Below are positions 41,701 through 48,575 of a stretch of DNA of 64,000 bases, piece by piece; position 1 is the stretch's first letter; each line of letters starts with the position of its first letter. Position numbers and translations under genes: made by a program. Origin of the DNA: Streptomyces sp. BK239 (GTDB lineage: Bacteria > Actinomycetota > Actinomycetes > Streptomycetales > Streptomycetaceae); the NCBI RefSeq assembly GCF_004217285.1, contig NZ_SHKS01000003.1, forward strand, positions 345,169 through 409,168. The letters run 5' to 3'. A model generated the notes under the pieces. It did not search any database and was not told the DNA's origin. It saw nothing but the letters and a program-made list of their open reading frames with translations.

Positions 41701-42446
41701 GCACGACGCCCCCGCAGCCCACGCCGGCGTCCCCCGAACGCGCCAGCACCCCTCAACTCCCCTCCCCGGCAACCCCTTTCACTCCGCAGGCCCCCACGGC
41801 ACCCACCCAGCCCACCGCTCAGCACCCCACGCCGGCATCCCCCGAACGCGCCGTGCAGCGCACCAGCGCCCCTCAACTCCCGCCTCACACACCCCCCTTC
41901 ACCCCACAACCCCCCACCGTCCGCCCGACACCGCCCACCCCCGTCCAGCGCCGCCCCGCCCCCGTCGCCGTACCCCTGCGCCGGACCGCCCACCACGCCG
42001 CCGCCCTGCCCGTCGTCCAGCCCCGCACCACCACCCAAGCGCCCCGGCAGCCCGCACCGCCGACGCAACCGACGCAACCGGCGAAACCGGCTGAGCCCCC
42101 CGCCCCCATCCCGCCGGCCCTCGCGGCCATCCAACGCGTCCCGGCCCCCCACAACCCCAGCCCGGCGGCCATCACCCCACCGCTCCCCACCCCCAACCCG
42201 ACCGCGACCCCGGCCCCTGCCCCTGCCCCGCAAGCCAAAAACTCCTCGAAGCCGGCCCCCACCGCCTCCACCCCCACGACCACACCCCCCAAGCAAACCC
42301 CCACCCCCTTCGACCCCCGCGCCCTCACCGACTTCCAGCTCGACGAACTCACCCACAGGCTGACCGGCCGCATCACCCGTCTCCTGCGCACCGAACTCCG
42401 CCTGGACCGCGAGCGCATCGGCCGTCTCCGCGACCCCCGCACCTGA
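38739..42446 (+). CDS. 1235-residue Pro/Ala-rich protein in tape-measure position
   Basis: This very long low-complexity protein has ordered ends. Residues 1-130 include MGFLERFRG, FAGWTALPPLQRA and GFGGRLATWQNPSFTG. The last 45 residues are helical and charged (DFQLDELTHRLTGRITRLL, ending RERIGRLRDPRT). The roughly 1050 residues between are dominated by Pro, Ala, Thr, Gly and Ser with recurring VQR/VQTA tags. The central part repeats with a 60-residue period. It lies between assembly proteins and the second tube gene, where a tape measure is encoded in phages. Tape measures are usually helical, so a disordered cargo-lining or scaffold role is equally possible. Confidence 0.8.
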   Translation: MGFLERFRGSADSGRKRSGPGGGGGGVSGSGVSGPDVGGSGAAGSSAGPSVGDIPGGSAAGGATGPDGGAVRPRFAGWTALPPLQRAAARPTAGVADAGFGGRLATWQNPSFTGTRSPSVLDGGRGERMTTLPSGPSHPAASAEPPMAAPSASVPAPVTPAPVPAPAAQAPTVAPGPVVAARGVHVLPAPPAAAAPAQRRTLSARPPSTPPASAPLTRSAASPVQRRALPVRATGTPRGGSGAPTEGATPATAQEPAPAHSVTAAPTPGARADAPTVQRALGGATAAPSPESGEEGAVVQRASTGRPAPSSHAGRTSTPTGAVPGPSDGSGPTPVGERPSGPAGGAAPRAGGEGTTRPAAARTTGPVAPASNPTPTAVSRAGGAAPRQVGTPTAGPASTPTPAPAASAASPTAAKRNSVPTVQTAAVPAGKRPTPPTGDAAPRQSGMPTAGPAGDPAPGPTPPAASHPASGATRSAASTPAVRTAADPAGKRPTPPAGDATPRRVGTSTAGPAGTPAPAAPAASPTAGKRTSGPTVQTAAVSAADTAGAPIPGPAAPAASHPASGPTRSAASTPTVQTAADPAGKRPVPQTSRLAPAPTGTPTVGPASASAPGPATSPIAAGPAHNHPTPPTSRPAPTPTGRTGVPSSGSAGQHTAAPTVQTAQSPVGRPVTALPAESASASASGRPADPATRDTSNPTVGPAAGPAGPRPPAPAVRTAKSPTVQRTPGPTTGSAPAPAGERTAVPPSRPATNSSGHRPSAPSPAVQRAPGPASERTVNPVAHAPSAASAPTNQAAPGTFGERTSPPPAARAAVSPTGTPTPSTAPGTTANTPPASAPAARAANVRRVGPAPGSAVTPAARGANSPGAAMTSAVQRSAPRRPGLGAPARGSAAVPVSGQAPAAAASPSRPSAPVSPQSPLPVQPAPAVPPARTTAAPQTGRPTPASGQARPALGAPLPGRPADATPVAAPAVHHTAPAIQRAVPAVQRTTPPQPTPASPERASTPQLPSPATPFTPQAPTAPTQPTAQHPTPASPERAVQRTSAPQLPPHTPPFTPQPPTVRPTPPTPVQRRPAPVAVPLRRTAHHAAALPVVQPRTTTQAPRQPAPPTQPTQPAKPAEPPAPIPPALAAIQRVPAPHNPSPAAITPPLPTPNPTATPAPAPAPQAKNSSKPAPTASTPTTTPPKQTPTPFDPRALTDFQLDELTHRLTGRITRLLRTELRLDRERIGRLRDPRT
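39880..40560 (+). repeat. Internal tandem-like repeats in the Pro/Ala-rich gene
   Basis: Near-identical segments around 40024 and 40204 (GGCAAGCGCCCCACACCTCC) are 180 bp apart, that is 60 codons. Another pair (GCATCGCACCCGGCCTCAGG) starts at about 40131 and 40413. Both encode TAADPAGKRPTPP or HPASGxTRSAAST units. The pattern suggests expansion by slippage or unequal recombination. Confidence 0.7.
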
Positions 42447-42494
42447 GGCCCGCCGCCCCCGAAGCCCACCGCACCCCAGAAAGGCCCACCCCCG

Positions 42495-42920
42495 ATGTCC
42501 CGCGATCTCGACCCGGGCTCCACCATCTTCTTCACCCTGACCATCGACGGCGAGAGCCTCGGATACTTCAACGGGTGCGAGGGCCTGTCCTCCCAGGTGG
42601 AGATCGAGCACCGGCAGGAAGGCGGGAACAACGGCTTCGTCTGGCAGCTCCCCTCCCGCGTCACGTTCTCCACGATCCGGCTGACCCGCCCCCTCACCCC
42701 GGACACCACCAAGGTCGCCAAGTGGATCTCGTCGGTCACCACCGGGGTGACCCGCCCCACCGCCCAGATCGCCGCGCTGCGCGCCGACGGCTCGGAGGTG
42801 GCCCGCTGGGGGCTGATCGACGTGCTGCCCGTCAGATGGCAGGGGCCGTCCCTGGACCCCGACAGCCCGGGCGTCGCCACGGAGGTCCTGGAGATCACCC
42901 ACCACGGGTTCACGGACTAG
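42495..42920 (+). CDS. Second tube (tube-initiator) protein
   Basis: This 141-residue protein has the gp19/tube fold pattern (FFTLTIDGESLGYFNGCEGL, QLPSRVTFSTIRLTRPL, VLEITHHGF). It differs from the main tube subunit and matches the Afp5/Pvc5-type tube proteins. By analogy it makes the first ring between the baseplate hub and the tube. It is closely followed by the LysM hub gene. Confidence 0.87.
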   Translation: MSRDLDPGSTIFFTLTIDGESLGYFNGCEGLSSQVEIEHRQEGGNNGFVWQLPSRVTFSTIRLTRPLTPDTTKVAKWISSVTTGVTRPTAQIAALRADGSEVARWGLIDVLPVRWQGPSLDPDSPGVATEVLEITHHGFTD

Positions 42921-42937
42921 GCGGAGGGACGCACCAC

Positions 42938-43663
42938 ATGGCCAAGGGAAGCAAGGGCGGCGCCGGCAAGAGCCTGGTGCGCGCCACGCTCGCGATCCAC
43001 GAACCGCCCGTGGGGTCCAGCACCACACCGGGCGGCATGATCAAGTCGTTCGCGTTCGACTTCAACCCGGCGCAGCTGCAGCTCGGCCGCCGCGCCCAGT
43101 GGAAGGTGACGCCGACGGCCGCCGTCCGCGACGGCTCCGTACCGGAGTTCATGGGGCCCGAGCCGCGCGAGATGACGCTGGAGATCTTCCTGGACTCCTC
43201 CGACCAGCCGGGCGGCAACACCGTGCTGAAGAAGGTCGAGTCGCTGCTCGAATGCTGCGAGGTCACCGCGAAGAGCATCGCCGCCAAGCAGCCTTCGCCG
43301 CCCTGGGTGGTCTTCCAGTGGGGTTCCTTCTCCACGGCCCGCTTCACCGCCTACGTCAGCAGCGTCGACGTCGGCTACTCCCTCTTCGGCACCACCGGCG
43401 TCCCCATCCGCGCCACCTGCCAGGTGCGGCTGCACGAGATCCCCAGCAAGACCAAGGGGCAGAACCCGACCTCGGGCGCGCTCACCGCGCGCCGCGTGCA
43501 CCGCGTCGTCGCCGGTGACTCGCTCCAGTCGCTGGCCTGGCGGGAGTACGGCGACACGGCGGCCTGGCGGGCCATCGCCGAGGCGAACGACATCGACGAC
43601 CCGGCCCGGCTGCCCAACGGTGTCGAACTGGTGCTGCCCGCGGCGGAGGAGGTGCGTCACTGA
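42938..43663 (+). CDS. cis7: LysM-containing baseplate hub protein
   Basis: This 241-residue protein begins with a basic tail and has an N-terminal CIS tube/hub domain (KSFAFDFNPAQLQL, EMTLEIFLDSSDQPGG, FTAYVSSVDVGYSLFG). A C-terminal LysM domain (HRVVAGDSLQSLAWREYG...PNGVELVLP) occupies about residues 183-235. It corresponds to Afp7/Pvc7 and T4 gp53-like proteins that join tube and baseplate. Its stop overlaps the VgrG start by 1 bp. Confidence 0.88.
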   Translation: MAKGSKGGAGKSLVRATLAIHEPPVGSSTTPGGMIKSFAFDFNPAQLQLGRRAQWKVTPTAAVRDGSVPEFMGPEPREMTLEIFLDSSDQPGGNTVLKKVESLLECCEVTAKSIAAKQPSPPWVVFQWGSFSTARFTAYVSSVDVGYSLFGTTGVPIRATCQVRLHEIPSKTKGQNPTSGALTARRVHRVVAGDSLQSLAWREYGDTAAWRAIAEANDIDDPARLPNGVELVLPAAEEVRH

Positions 43664-45567
43664 TGGTGCAGTCCGCCTACTCCAGCGTCGTCCAGGTCAC
43701 CCTGGGCGGCCGGCCCCTGCCCGCCGACTTCGCGCCGCTCCTCGTGGAAGGCTGGGTCGACCAGGGCCTCGGCGTGCCGGCCGCCTTCCGGCTGACGTTC
43801 CGCGACCCACACCGGCAGGTCCTGCGCAAGCTCGGCGTGCGGTTCGGGACGCCGGTCGTCATCGCCCCCGTCGCCGACGGCCAGGGCGCCTCCGACCCGC
43901 TGCTGACCGGCGAGGTGTCCGGGCTGGAGGCCGACTACGACGGCACCGGCTCCTTCACCGTCGTCCGCGGCTACGACCACGGCCACCGGCTGATGCGCCA
44001 GCGCCGGATCGCCGCCTACCGCAACCAGAGCGCCTCCGACATCGCCCGCAGACTCGCCGCGCAGGACGGCGTCCCGATCGGGCGGATCCAGTCGACGAAG
44101 ACGGTGTACGAGTTCATCAGCCAGGCCAACGTCACCGACTGGGACTTCCTCGCCCGTCTCGCCGACGAGAACGAGATGGTCATGTCCGTCGACGCCAAGG
44201 GCAAGTTCCAGTTCGTCCGGCCCGACCCCGCCTCCGGGGCGCCGCCCGTGTCCACCCCCGGTGAGAAGAGCCCCTTCGTGATGGAGGCGGGCACCGACAT
44301 CCTCCGGCTGCGCGCCGCCGTCACCGCCGCCGAACAGGTCGGCACCGTCGAGGCGCGCGGCTGGGACGTGACGACGAAGAAGACGCTCACCGCGACCGTG
44401 CCGGCCACCTCCAACCCGGGCATCAGCATCGGCACGACACCCGCCGAGGCCGCCGTGAAGTTCAAGCCGGCCAAACTGGTCGACGCGCAGACGCCGTACG
44501 ACCGGCAGTCGGAGGTGAAGTTCGCGGCGGAGGCCCTCGCCGACGAGGTCACCGGCTCGTTCGCCGAACTGGAGGTCATCGCGCGCGGCACCCCCAAACT
44601 GCGGCCCGGGCTGCCCGTCACGCTCGCCGACGTCGGCGCGCCCTTCGAGGGCAAGTACACGGCGACCTCCGTGCGGCACGTCTTCGGCGACGGCAAGCAC
44701 TACGAGGCCTGGGTCACCGTCAGCGGCCGGCAGTGGCGCTCGCTGTACGGGCTGTCCTCGGGCGGCGGCGGCACGGCCAACGGCCTCCAACTGCCCGGCA
44801 TCGCCAACGCCCTGGTCACCGACGTCCAGGATCCGCTGAAGCAGGGCCGGGTCAAGCTCCGCTTCCCCTGGCTGGACGACGCCTACGTCAGCGACTGGAC
44901 GCGGGTCGCGCAGTGGGGCGGCAAGGACGGCGGCTCGATCTTCCCGCTGGACGTCGACGACGAGGTGCTCGTCGCCTTCGACCGGGGCGCGCTGGACCAC
45001 CCGTACGTCATCGGCGGCCTCTACAACGGCCGCGACAAGCCGACGCCCGTCCGCGACGTGCCGCTGCACGACGGGGCCCGCAACCGCGCCGCCCGGCACA
45101 CCCTCTCCGACCGGGACGGCAACCGGGTCGACCTGCTCAGCCAGCGCACCGGCGGCAAGCAGGGCGTACGGCTGACCAGCGGCGACGACAAACTCGTCAT
45201 CAACCTGGACCGGACGAGAACCGAGATCACCGTGGACAGCAAGGGCGCCGTCAGCATCACCGGCGGCAAGTCGGTGACGGTCGAGGCGGGCACGGACCTC
45301 ACCCTCAGCGCGCGCCGCAACCTGACCGTCAAGAGCGGCGGCACCCTCACCATGCAGGGCCGCGGCCTGGTCAACCTCAAGTCGCTCGGCGGGGCGGTCA
45401 CGGTGGACGCGATGGGCGCCCTCAACCTCAAGGCCGTCGGCGCCACCCTGATCAGCTCGGGCGGCACCCTCCAGGTCAACTCCGTCGCGAACGTGGGCAT
45501 CCGGGCCGTCACCCTCATGCTCCAGGGTGCCGTGCTGGTCAACAGCAAGCCGTACCCGCTGCCGTGA
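43663..45567 (+). CDS. cis8: VgrG-type spike protein
   Basis: This 634-residue protein has the phage gpD/gp27-like part (about residues 1-370), a gp5 OB-fold (PGIANALVTDVQDPLKQGRV...VDDEVLVAFDRG, about 380-460) and a C-terminal repetitive beta-prism (DGNRVDLLSQRTGG onward). The C-terminal repeats ('VTVEAGTDLTLSARR', 'LTVKSGGTLTM') form the needle. No extra effector domain is fused at the end. Confidence 0.93.
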   Translation: MVQSAYSSVVQVTLGGRPLPADFAPLLVEGWVDQGLGVPAAFRLTFRDPHRQVLRKLGVRFGTPVVIAPVADGQGASDPLLTGEVSGLEADYDGTGSFTVVRGYDHGHRLMRQRRIAAYRNQSASDIARRLAAQDGVPIGRIQSTKTVYEFISQANVTDWDFLARLADENEMVMSVDAKGKFQFVRPDPASGAPPVSTPGEKSPFVMEAGTDILRLRAAVTAAEQVGTVEARGWDVTTKKTLTATVPATSNPGISIGTTPAEAAVKFKPAKLVDAQTPYDRQSEVKFAAEALADEVTGSFAELEVIARGTPKLRPGLPVTLADVGAPFEGKYTATSVRHVFGDGKHYEAWVTVSGRQWRSLYGLSSGGGGTANGLQLPGIANALVTDVQDPLKQGRVKLRFPWLDDAYVSDWTRVAQWGGKDGGSIFPLDVDDEVLVAFDRGALDHPYVIGGLYNGRDKPTPVRDVPLHDGARNRAARHTLSDRDGNRVDLLSQRTGGKQGVRLTSGDDKLVINLDRTRTEITVDSKGAVSITGGKSVTVEAGTDLTLSARRNLTVKSGGTLTMQGRGLVNLKSLGGAVTVDAMGALNLKAVGATLISSGGTLQVNSVANVGIRAVTLMLQGAVLVNSKPYPLP

Positions 45568-45610
45568 CGAAGCAGCGCCCGAGGAGAAGGAAAAGGCAGG
45601 TGGCCCACTG

Positions 45611-46054
45611 ATGGCCGAGCAATTCGTCGGATCCGGCTGGGCGTTCCCGCTCCGCATCGGCCCCACCGGAGGCATCGCCCTCGTCAGCGGGGAGCGGGAG
45701 ATCGAGGAGGCGATCCGGCTGGTCCTCGCGACCGCGCCGGGCGAACGGCCCATGCGCCCGGAGTTCGGCTGCGCCATCCACGACCTGGTGTTCGCCCCCG
45801 TCAACGAGGCGACCGCGGGCCGCATCCAGCACGAGGTGTACGCCAGCCTGGACCGCTGGGAGCCCCGCATCGAGGTCCACGACGTCGAGGTCACCGCCGG
45901 CGCCGAGCAGGGCGTGCTGTTCATCGACGTCCGCTACTCGATCCGCGGCACGAACAACCCGCGCAGCCTCGTCTTCCCCTTCTACGTCATCCCGTCCCAC
46001 GACGAGCCGGACTCCCCGAGCTCCTCCGGTACGGCTTCCGAAAGCGACCGCTGA
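45611..46054 (+). CDS. cis9: gp25-like baseplate wedge protein
   Basis: This 147-residue gp25 family member contains EEAIRLVLATAPGERPMRPEFG and CAIHDLVFAPVNEATAG, followed by the FVDVR-like strand 'GVLFIDVRYSI'. It organises the baseplate wedges and contacts the sheath. ATG 45611 sits 43 bp after the VgrG stop. It overlaps the J-protein start by 1 bp. Confidence 0.93.
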   Translation: MAEQFVGSGWAFPLRIGPTGGIALVSGEREIEEAIRLVLATAPGERPMRPEFGCAIHDLVFAPVNEATAGRIQHEVYASLDRWEPRIEVHDVEVTAGAEQGVLFIDVRYSIRGTNNPRSLVFPFYVIPSHDEPDSPSSSGTASESDR

Positions 46055-48012
46055 TGGCCCTGCCCTCCCCCAACCTGGACGACCGCCGCTTCCAGCAGTT
46101 CGTCGACGACGCCAAGCGCTACATCCAGCAGCGCGCACCGGAGTGGACCGACCACAACGTCTCCGACCCGGGCGTGACCCTCGTCGAGACGGTCGCCCAC
46201 ATGGCCGACCAGATCGTGTACCGGCTCAACCGGGTCCCGGAGAAGAACCACCTCGCCTTCCTCGACCTGGTCGGCATCCACCTGTTCCCGCCCTCGGCGG
46301 CCCGCACCGACGTCACGTTCTGGCTGTCCGCACCGCAGGAGGAGACGGTGCTGCTGCCGGTCGGCACGGAGACGGCGACCGTGCGCACCGAGAGCGAGGA
46401 GGCCGTCGTCTTCGCCACCGAACGCGAACTGGCCGTCGTGCCCTCCTCGTTGCGGCACCTCGTCGTGCAGCGGCAGGGCGAGCCGGTGTCGGACCGGACC
46501 GCCGACCTCGCCGAGGGCAAGGACGTGATGTGCTTCGCCGAGGCCCCCCGGCCCGGCGACTGCATGCTGTTCGGGCTGACCGCGGCCGTCCCGCACTGCG
46601 CCGTCGCCCTCGAACTCGACAGCCGCGTGGACGGCGTCGGCGTCGACCCGCGCCAGCCCCCGCTGGTCTGGGAGGCGTGGACCGAGGACGGCTGGCAGGC
46701 CTGCGAGGTCGACCGCGACGGCACCGGCGGCCTCAACCGCCCCGGCGAGGTCGTCCTGCACGTCCCCGGCGGGCACGTCCTGTCCCGCTCCGGCGGTCAG
46801 GAGGCCGGCTGGCTGCGCTGCCGCGTCACCGAACCGCTGGCCGGCCAGCCCTTCTACACCACGTCCCCCACCGTGCGCTCCGCCGAGGCCTTCACCGTCG
46901 GCGGCACCGCGCCCGCCGTCCACGCCGAGACCGTGTACGACGAGGCCCTCGGCGAGTCCACCGGCCTGCCCGGGCAGCGGCTGTGCCTCGAACACGCGCC
47001 CGTCGTCGGCGACGACCCGCCGCTGCTGCTGCAGACCGCCGAACACGACGGCTGGACCGACTGGTCGGTCGTCCCGCACTTCGCCGCCTCCCGCCCCGAC
47101 GACCGGCACATCACCCTGGACGCCGCGACCGGCGAGATCGCCTTCGGCCCCTCCGTCCGCGAAGCCGACGGAACCCTGCGCCAGTACGGCGCCGTCGCCC
47201 CCAAGGGCGCGGTGATCCGCGCGCGCCGATACCGCACCGGCGGCGGCCGCGCCGGCAACGTGGCCCGGGGCGCGGTCCAGGTGCTGCGCACCTCCGTGCC
47301 GTACGTCTCCGAGGTCGTCAACCGGGAGGCCGCGCGCGGCGGGGTCGACGGGGAGACGGTGACGGAGGCGAAGGTCCGCGCGCCCATCACCCTGCGCGCC
47401 CAGGAACGGGCCGTCACCCTGCGCGACTACGAGGAGCTGGCCCGCCGCGCCGCCCCCGAGACCGCCCGCATCACCTGCCTCGAAGGCAAGCCCGACGAAC
47501 ACGGCGCCTACGCGGTAAGGGTGTTGGTGGTGCCGCAGGCCGTCCCCGATCCCGGCGGACGGCTCCGCTTCGAGCAACTCGTTCCCGGTGACGCGCTGTT
47601 GGACCGGATCACCCGCCACCTGGACGAACGCCGCCTGATCGGGACCCGGTTGGCGGTCGGCCCGCCGTTCTACCAGGGTGTCACCGTGGTCGCCACCGTG
47701 CACGCCTTCCGCGGCGTGGACACCGACCGGGTGCGCCGGCAGGCCCACGACGCCCTCTACCGCCATCTCGACCCGCTGACCGGCGGCGCGGACGGCCGGG
47801 GCTGGCCCTTCGGCCGGCCCGTGCAGTCCGGCGAGGTCTTCGCCGTCCTCCAGCGCGTCCCCGGCGTCGAACTCGTCGACCAGGTCACCCTGCACCCGGC
47901 CGACCCTCTCACCGGCAAACGCGGCGAGGCCACCGACCGCATCGACCTGTCCGCGCCCTCCCTGGTCTTCTCCTACGACCATCGTGTCCGCGTGATCGGG
48001 GACGGCGCGTGA
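46054..48012 (+). CDS. cis11: Baseplate J-like protein
   Basis: This 652-residue protein has the eCIS Afp11/gpJ pattern: FVDDAKRYIQQRAPEWTDHN, DPGVTLVETVAHMADQIVYR and FLDLVGI in the first 80 residues, and the later conserved block APITLRAQERAVTLRDYEELARRA. It forms the inner baseplate wedge (T4 gp6 equivalent). It overlaps the gp25 gene by 1 bp and the next gene by 4 bp. Confidence 0.93.
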   Translation: MALPSPNLDDRRFQQFVDDAKRYIQQRAPEWTDHNVSDPGVTLVETVAHMADQIVYRLNRVPEKNHLAFLDLVGIHLFPPSAARTDVTFWLSAPQEETVLLPVGTETATVRTESEEAVVFATERELAVVPSSLRHLVVQRQGEPVSDRTADLAEGKDVMCFAEAPRPGDCMLFGLTAAVPHCAVALELDSRVDGVGVDPRQPPLVWEAWTEDGWQACEVDRDGTGGLNRPGEVVLHVPGGHVLSRSGGQEAGWLRCRVTEPLAGQPFYTTSPTVRSAEAFTVGGTAPAVHAETVYDEALGESTGLPGQRLCLEHAPVVGDDPPLLLQTAEHDGWTDWSVVPHFAASRPDDRHITLDAATGEIAFGPSVREADGTLRQYGAVAPKGAVIRARRYRTGGGRAGNVARGAVQVLRTSVPYVSEVVNREAARGGVDGETVTEAKVRAPITLRAQERAVTLRDYEELARRAAPETARITCLEGKPDEHGAYAVRVLVVPQAVPDPGGRLRFEQLVPGDALLDRITRHLDERRLIGTRLAVGPPFYQGVTVVATVHAFRGVDTDRVRRQAHDALYRHLDPLTGGADGRGWPFGRPVQSGEVFAVLQRVPGVELVDQVTLHPADPLTGKRGEATDRIDLSAPSLVFSYDHRVRVIGDGA

Positions 48013-48575
48013 GGGGCTCCGTCGACGGCCTCGGCTCGTCCGCGCCGATCGGCGCCATGCTGCCCGCCGTGTTCGCCGACGACGACCTCGCACAGCGGTT
48101 CGTCGGCGGGCTCGACGAGGTGATGGCGCCGATCCTCAACGTCCTGGACTGCCTGCCCGCCTACTTCGACCCGGCGCTCGCCCCGGCCGACTTCACCCGC
48201 TGGCTGGCCGGCTGGGTCGGCGCGGAGACCGACGGCAGCGAACCGGAAGCCCGGCTGCGGGCCGCCGTCGCCGCCGCCGCGTATCTGCACCGGGTGCGCG
48301 GCACCCGGCGCGGTCTCGCGGAGGCGGTGCGGCTCGCGTTCGGCGTCGAGCCGGAGATCTCCGAGAGCGGGGCCGCCGCGTGGAGCGCCCGCCCGCTCGG
48401 CCCGGTCCCCGGCGAGCCCCGCCCCCACCTGCACGTCTCGCTCCGCCTGCCCGACCCGGGCCCGGCCGACGAACACCGGCTGGACGCCCTCGTGGCCGCC
48501 GCCCGCCCCGCCCACATGCCGTACACGGTCGAGGTGACCGCCGCGACCGCCGCCGAAAGGACCCCGGAGAGATGA
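48009..48575 (+). CDS. Phage tail protein I-like baseplate component
   Basis: This 188-residue protein starts at GTG 48009. It has the gpI/TIGR02242 pattern (VDGLDEVMAPILNVLDCLPAYFDP, then FTRWLAGWVG, LRAAVAAAAYLHRVRGTRRGL). By order it takes the Afp12 position at the outer baseplate but is much smaller than Afp12, so its role may be reduced. It overlaps both neighbours. Confidence 0.87.
   Translation: MRGSVDGLGSSAPIGAMLPAVFADDDLAQRFVGGLDEVMAPILNVLDCLPAYFDPALAPADFTRWLAGWVGAETDGSEPEARLRAAVAAAAYLHRVRGTRRGLAEAVRLAFGVEPEISESGAAAWSARPLGPVPGEPRPHLHVSLRLPDPGPADEHRLDALVAAARPAHMPYTVEVTAATAAERTPER

Noticed and set aside
45568..45610. Possible PAAR gene between VgrG and gp25
   Set aside because: The gap is only 43 bp and no small frame with PAAR motifs exists in either direction.
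45982..48093. 703-codon minus-strand frame opposite the baseplate J gene
   Set aside because: The plus-strand protein has the full J-family pattern; the reverse product is low-complexity.
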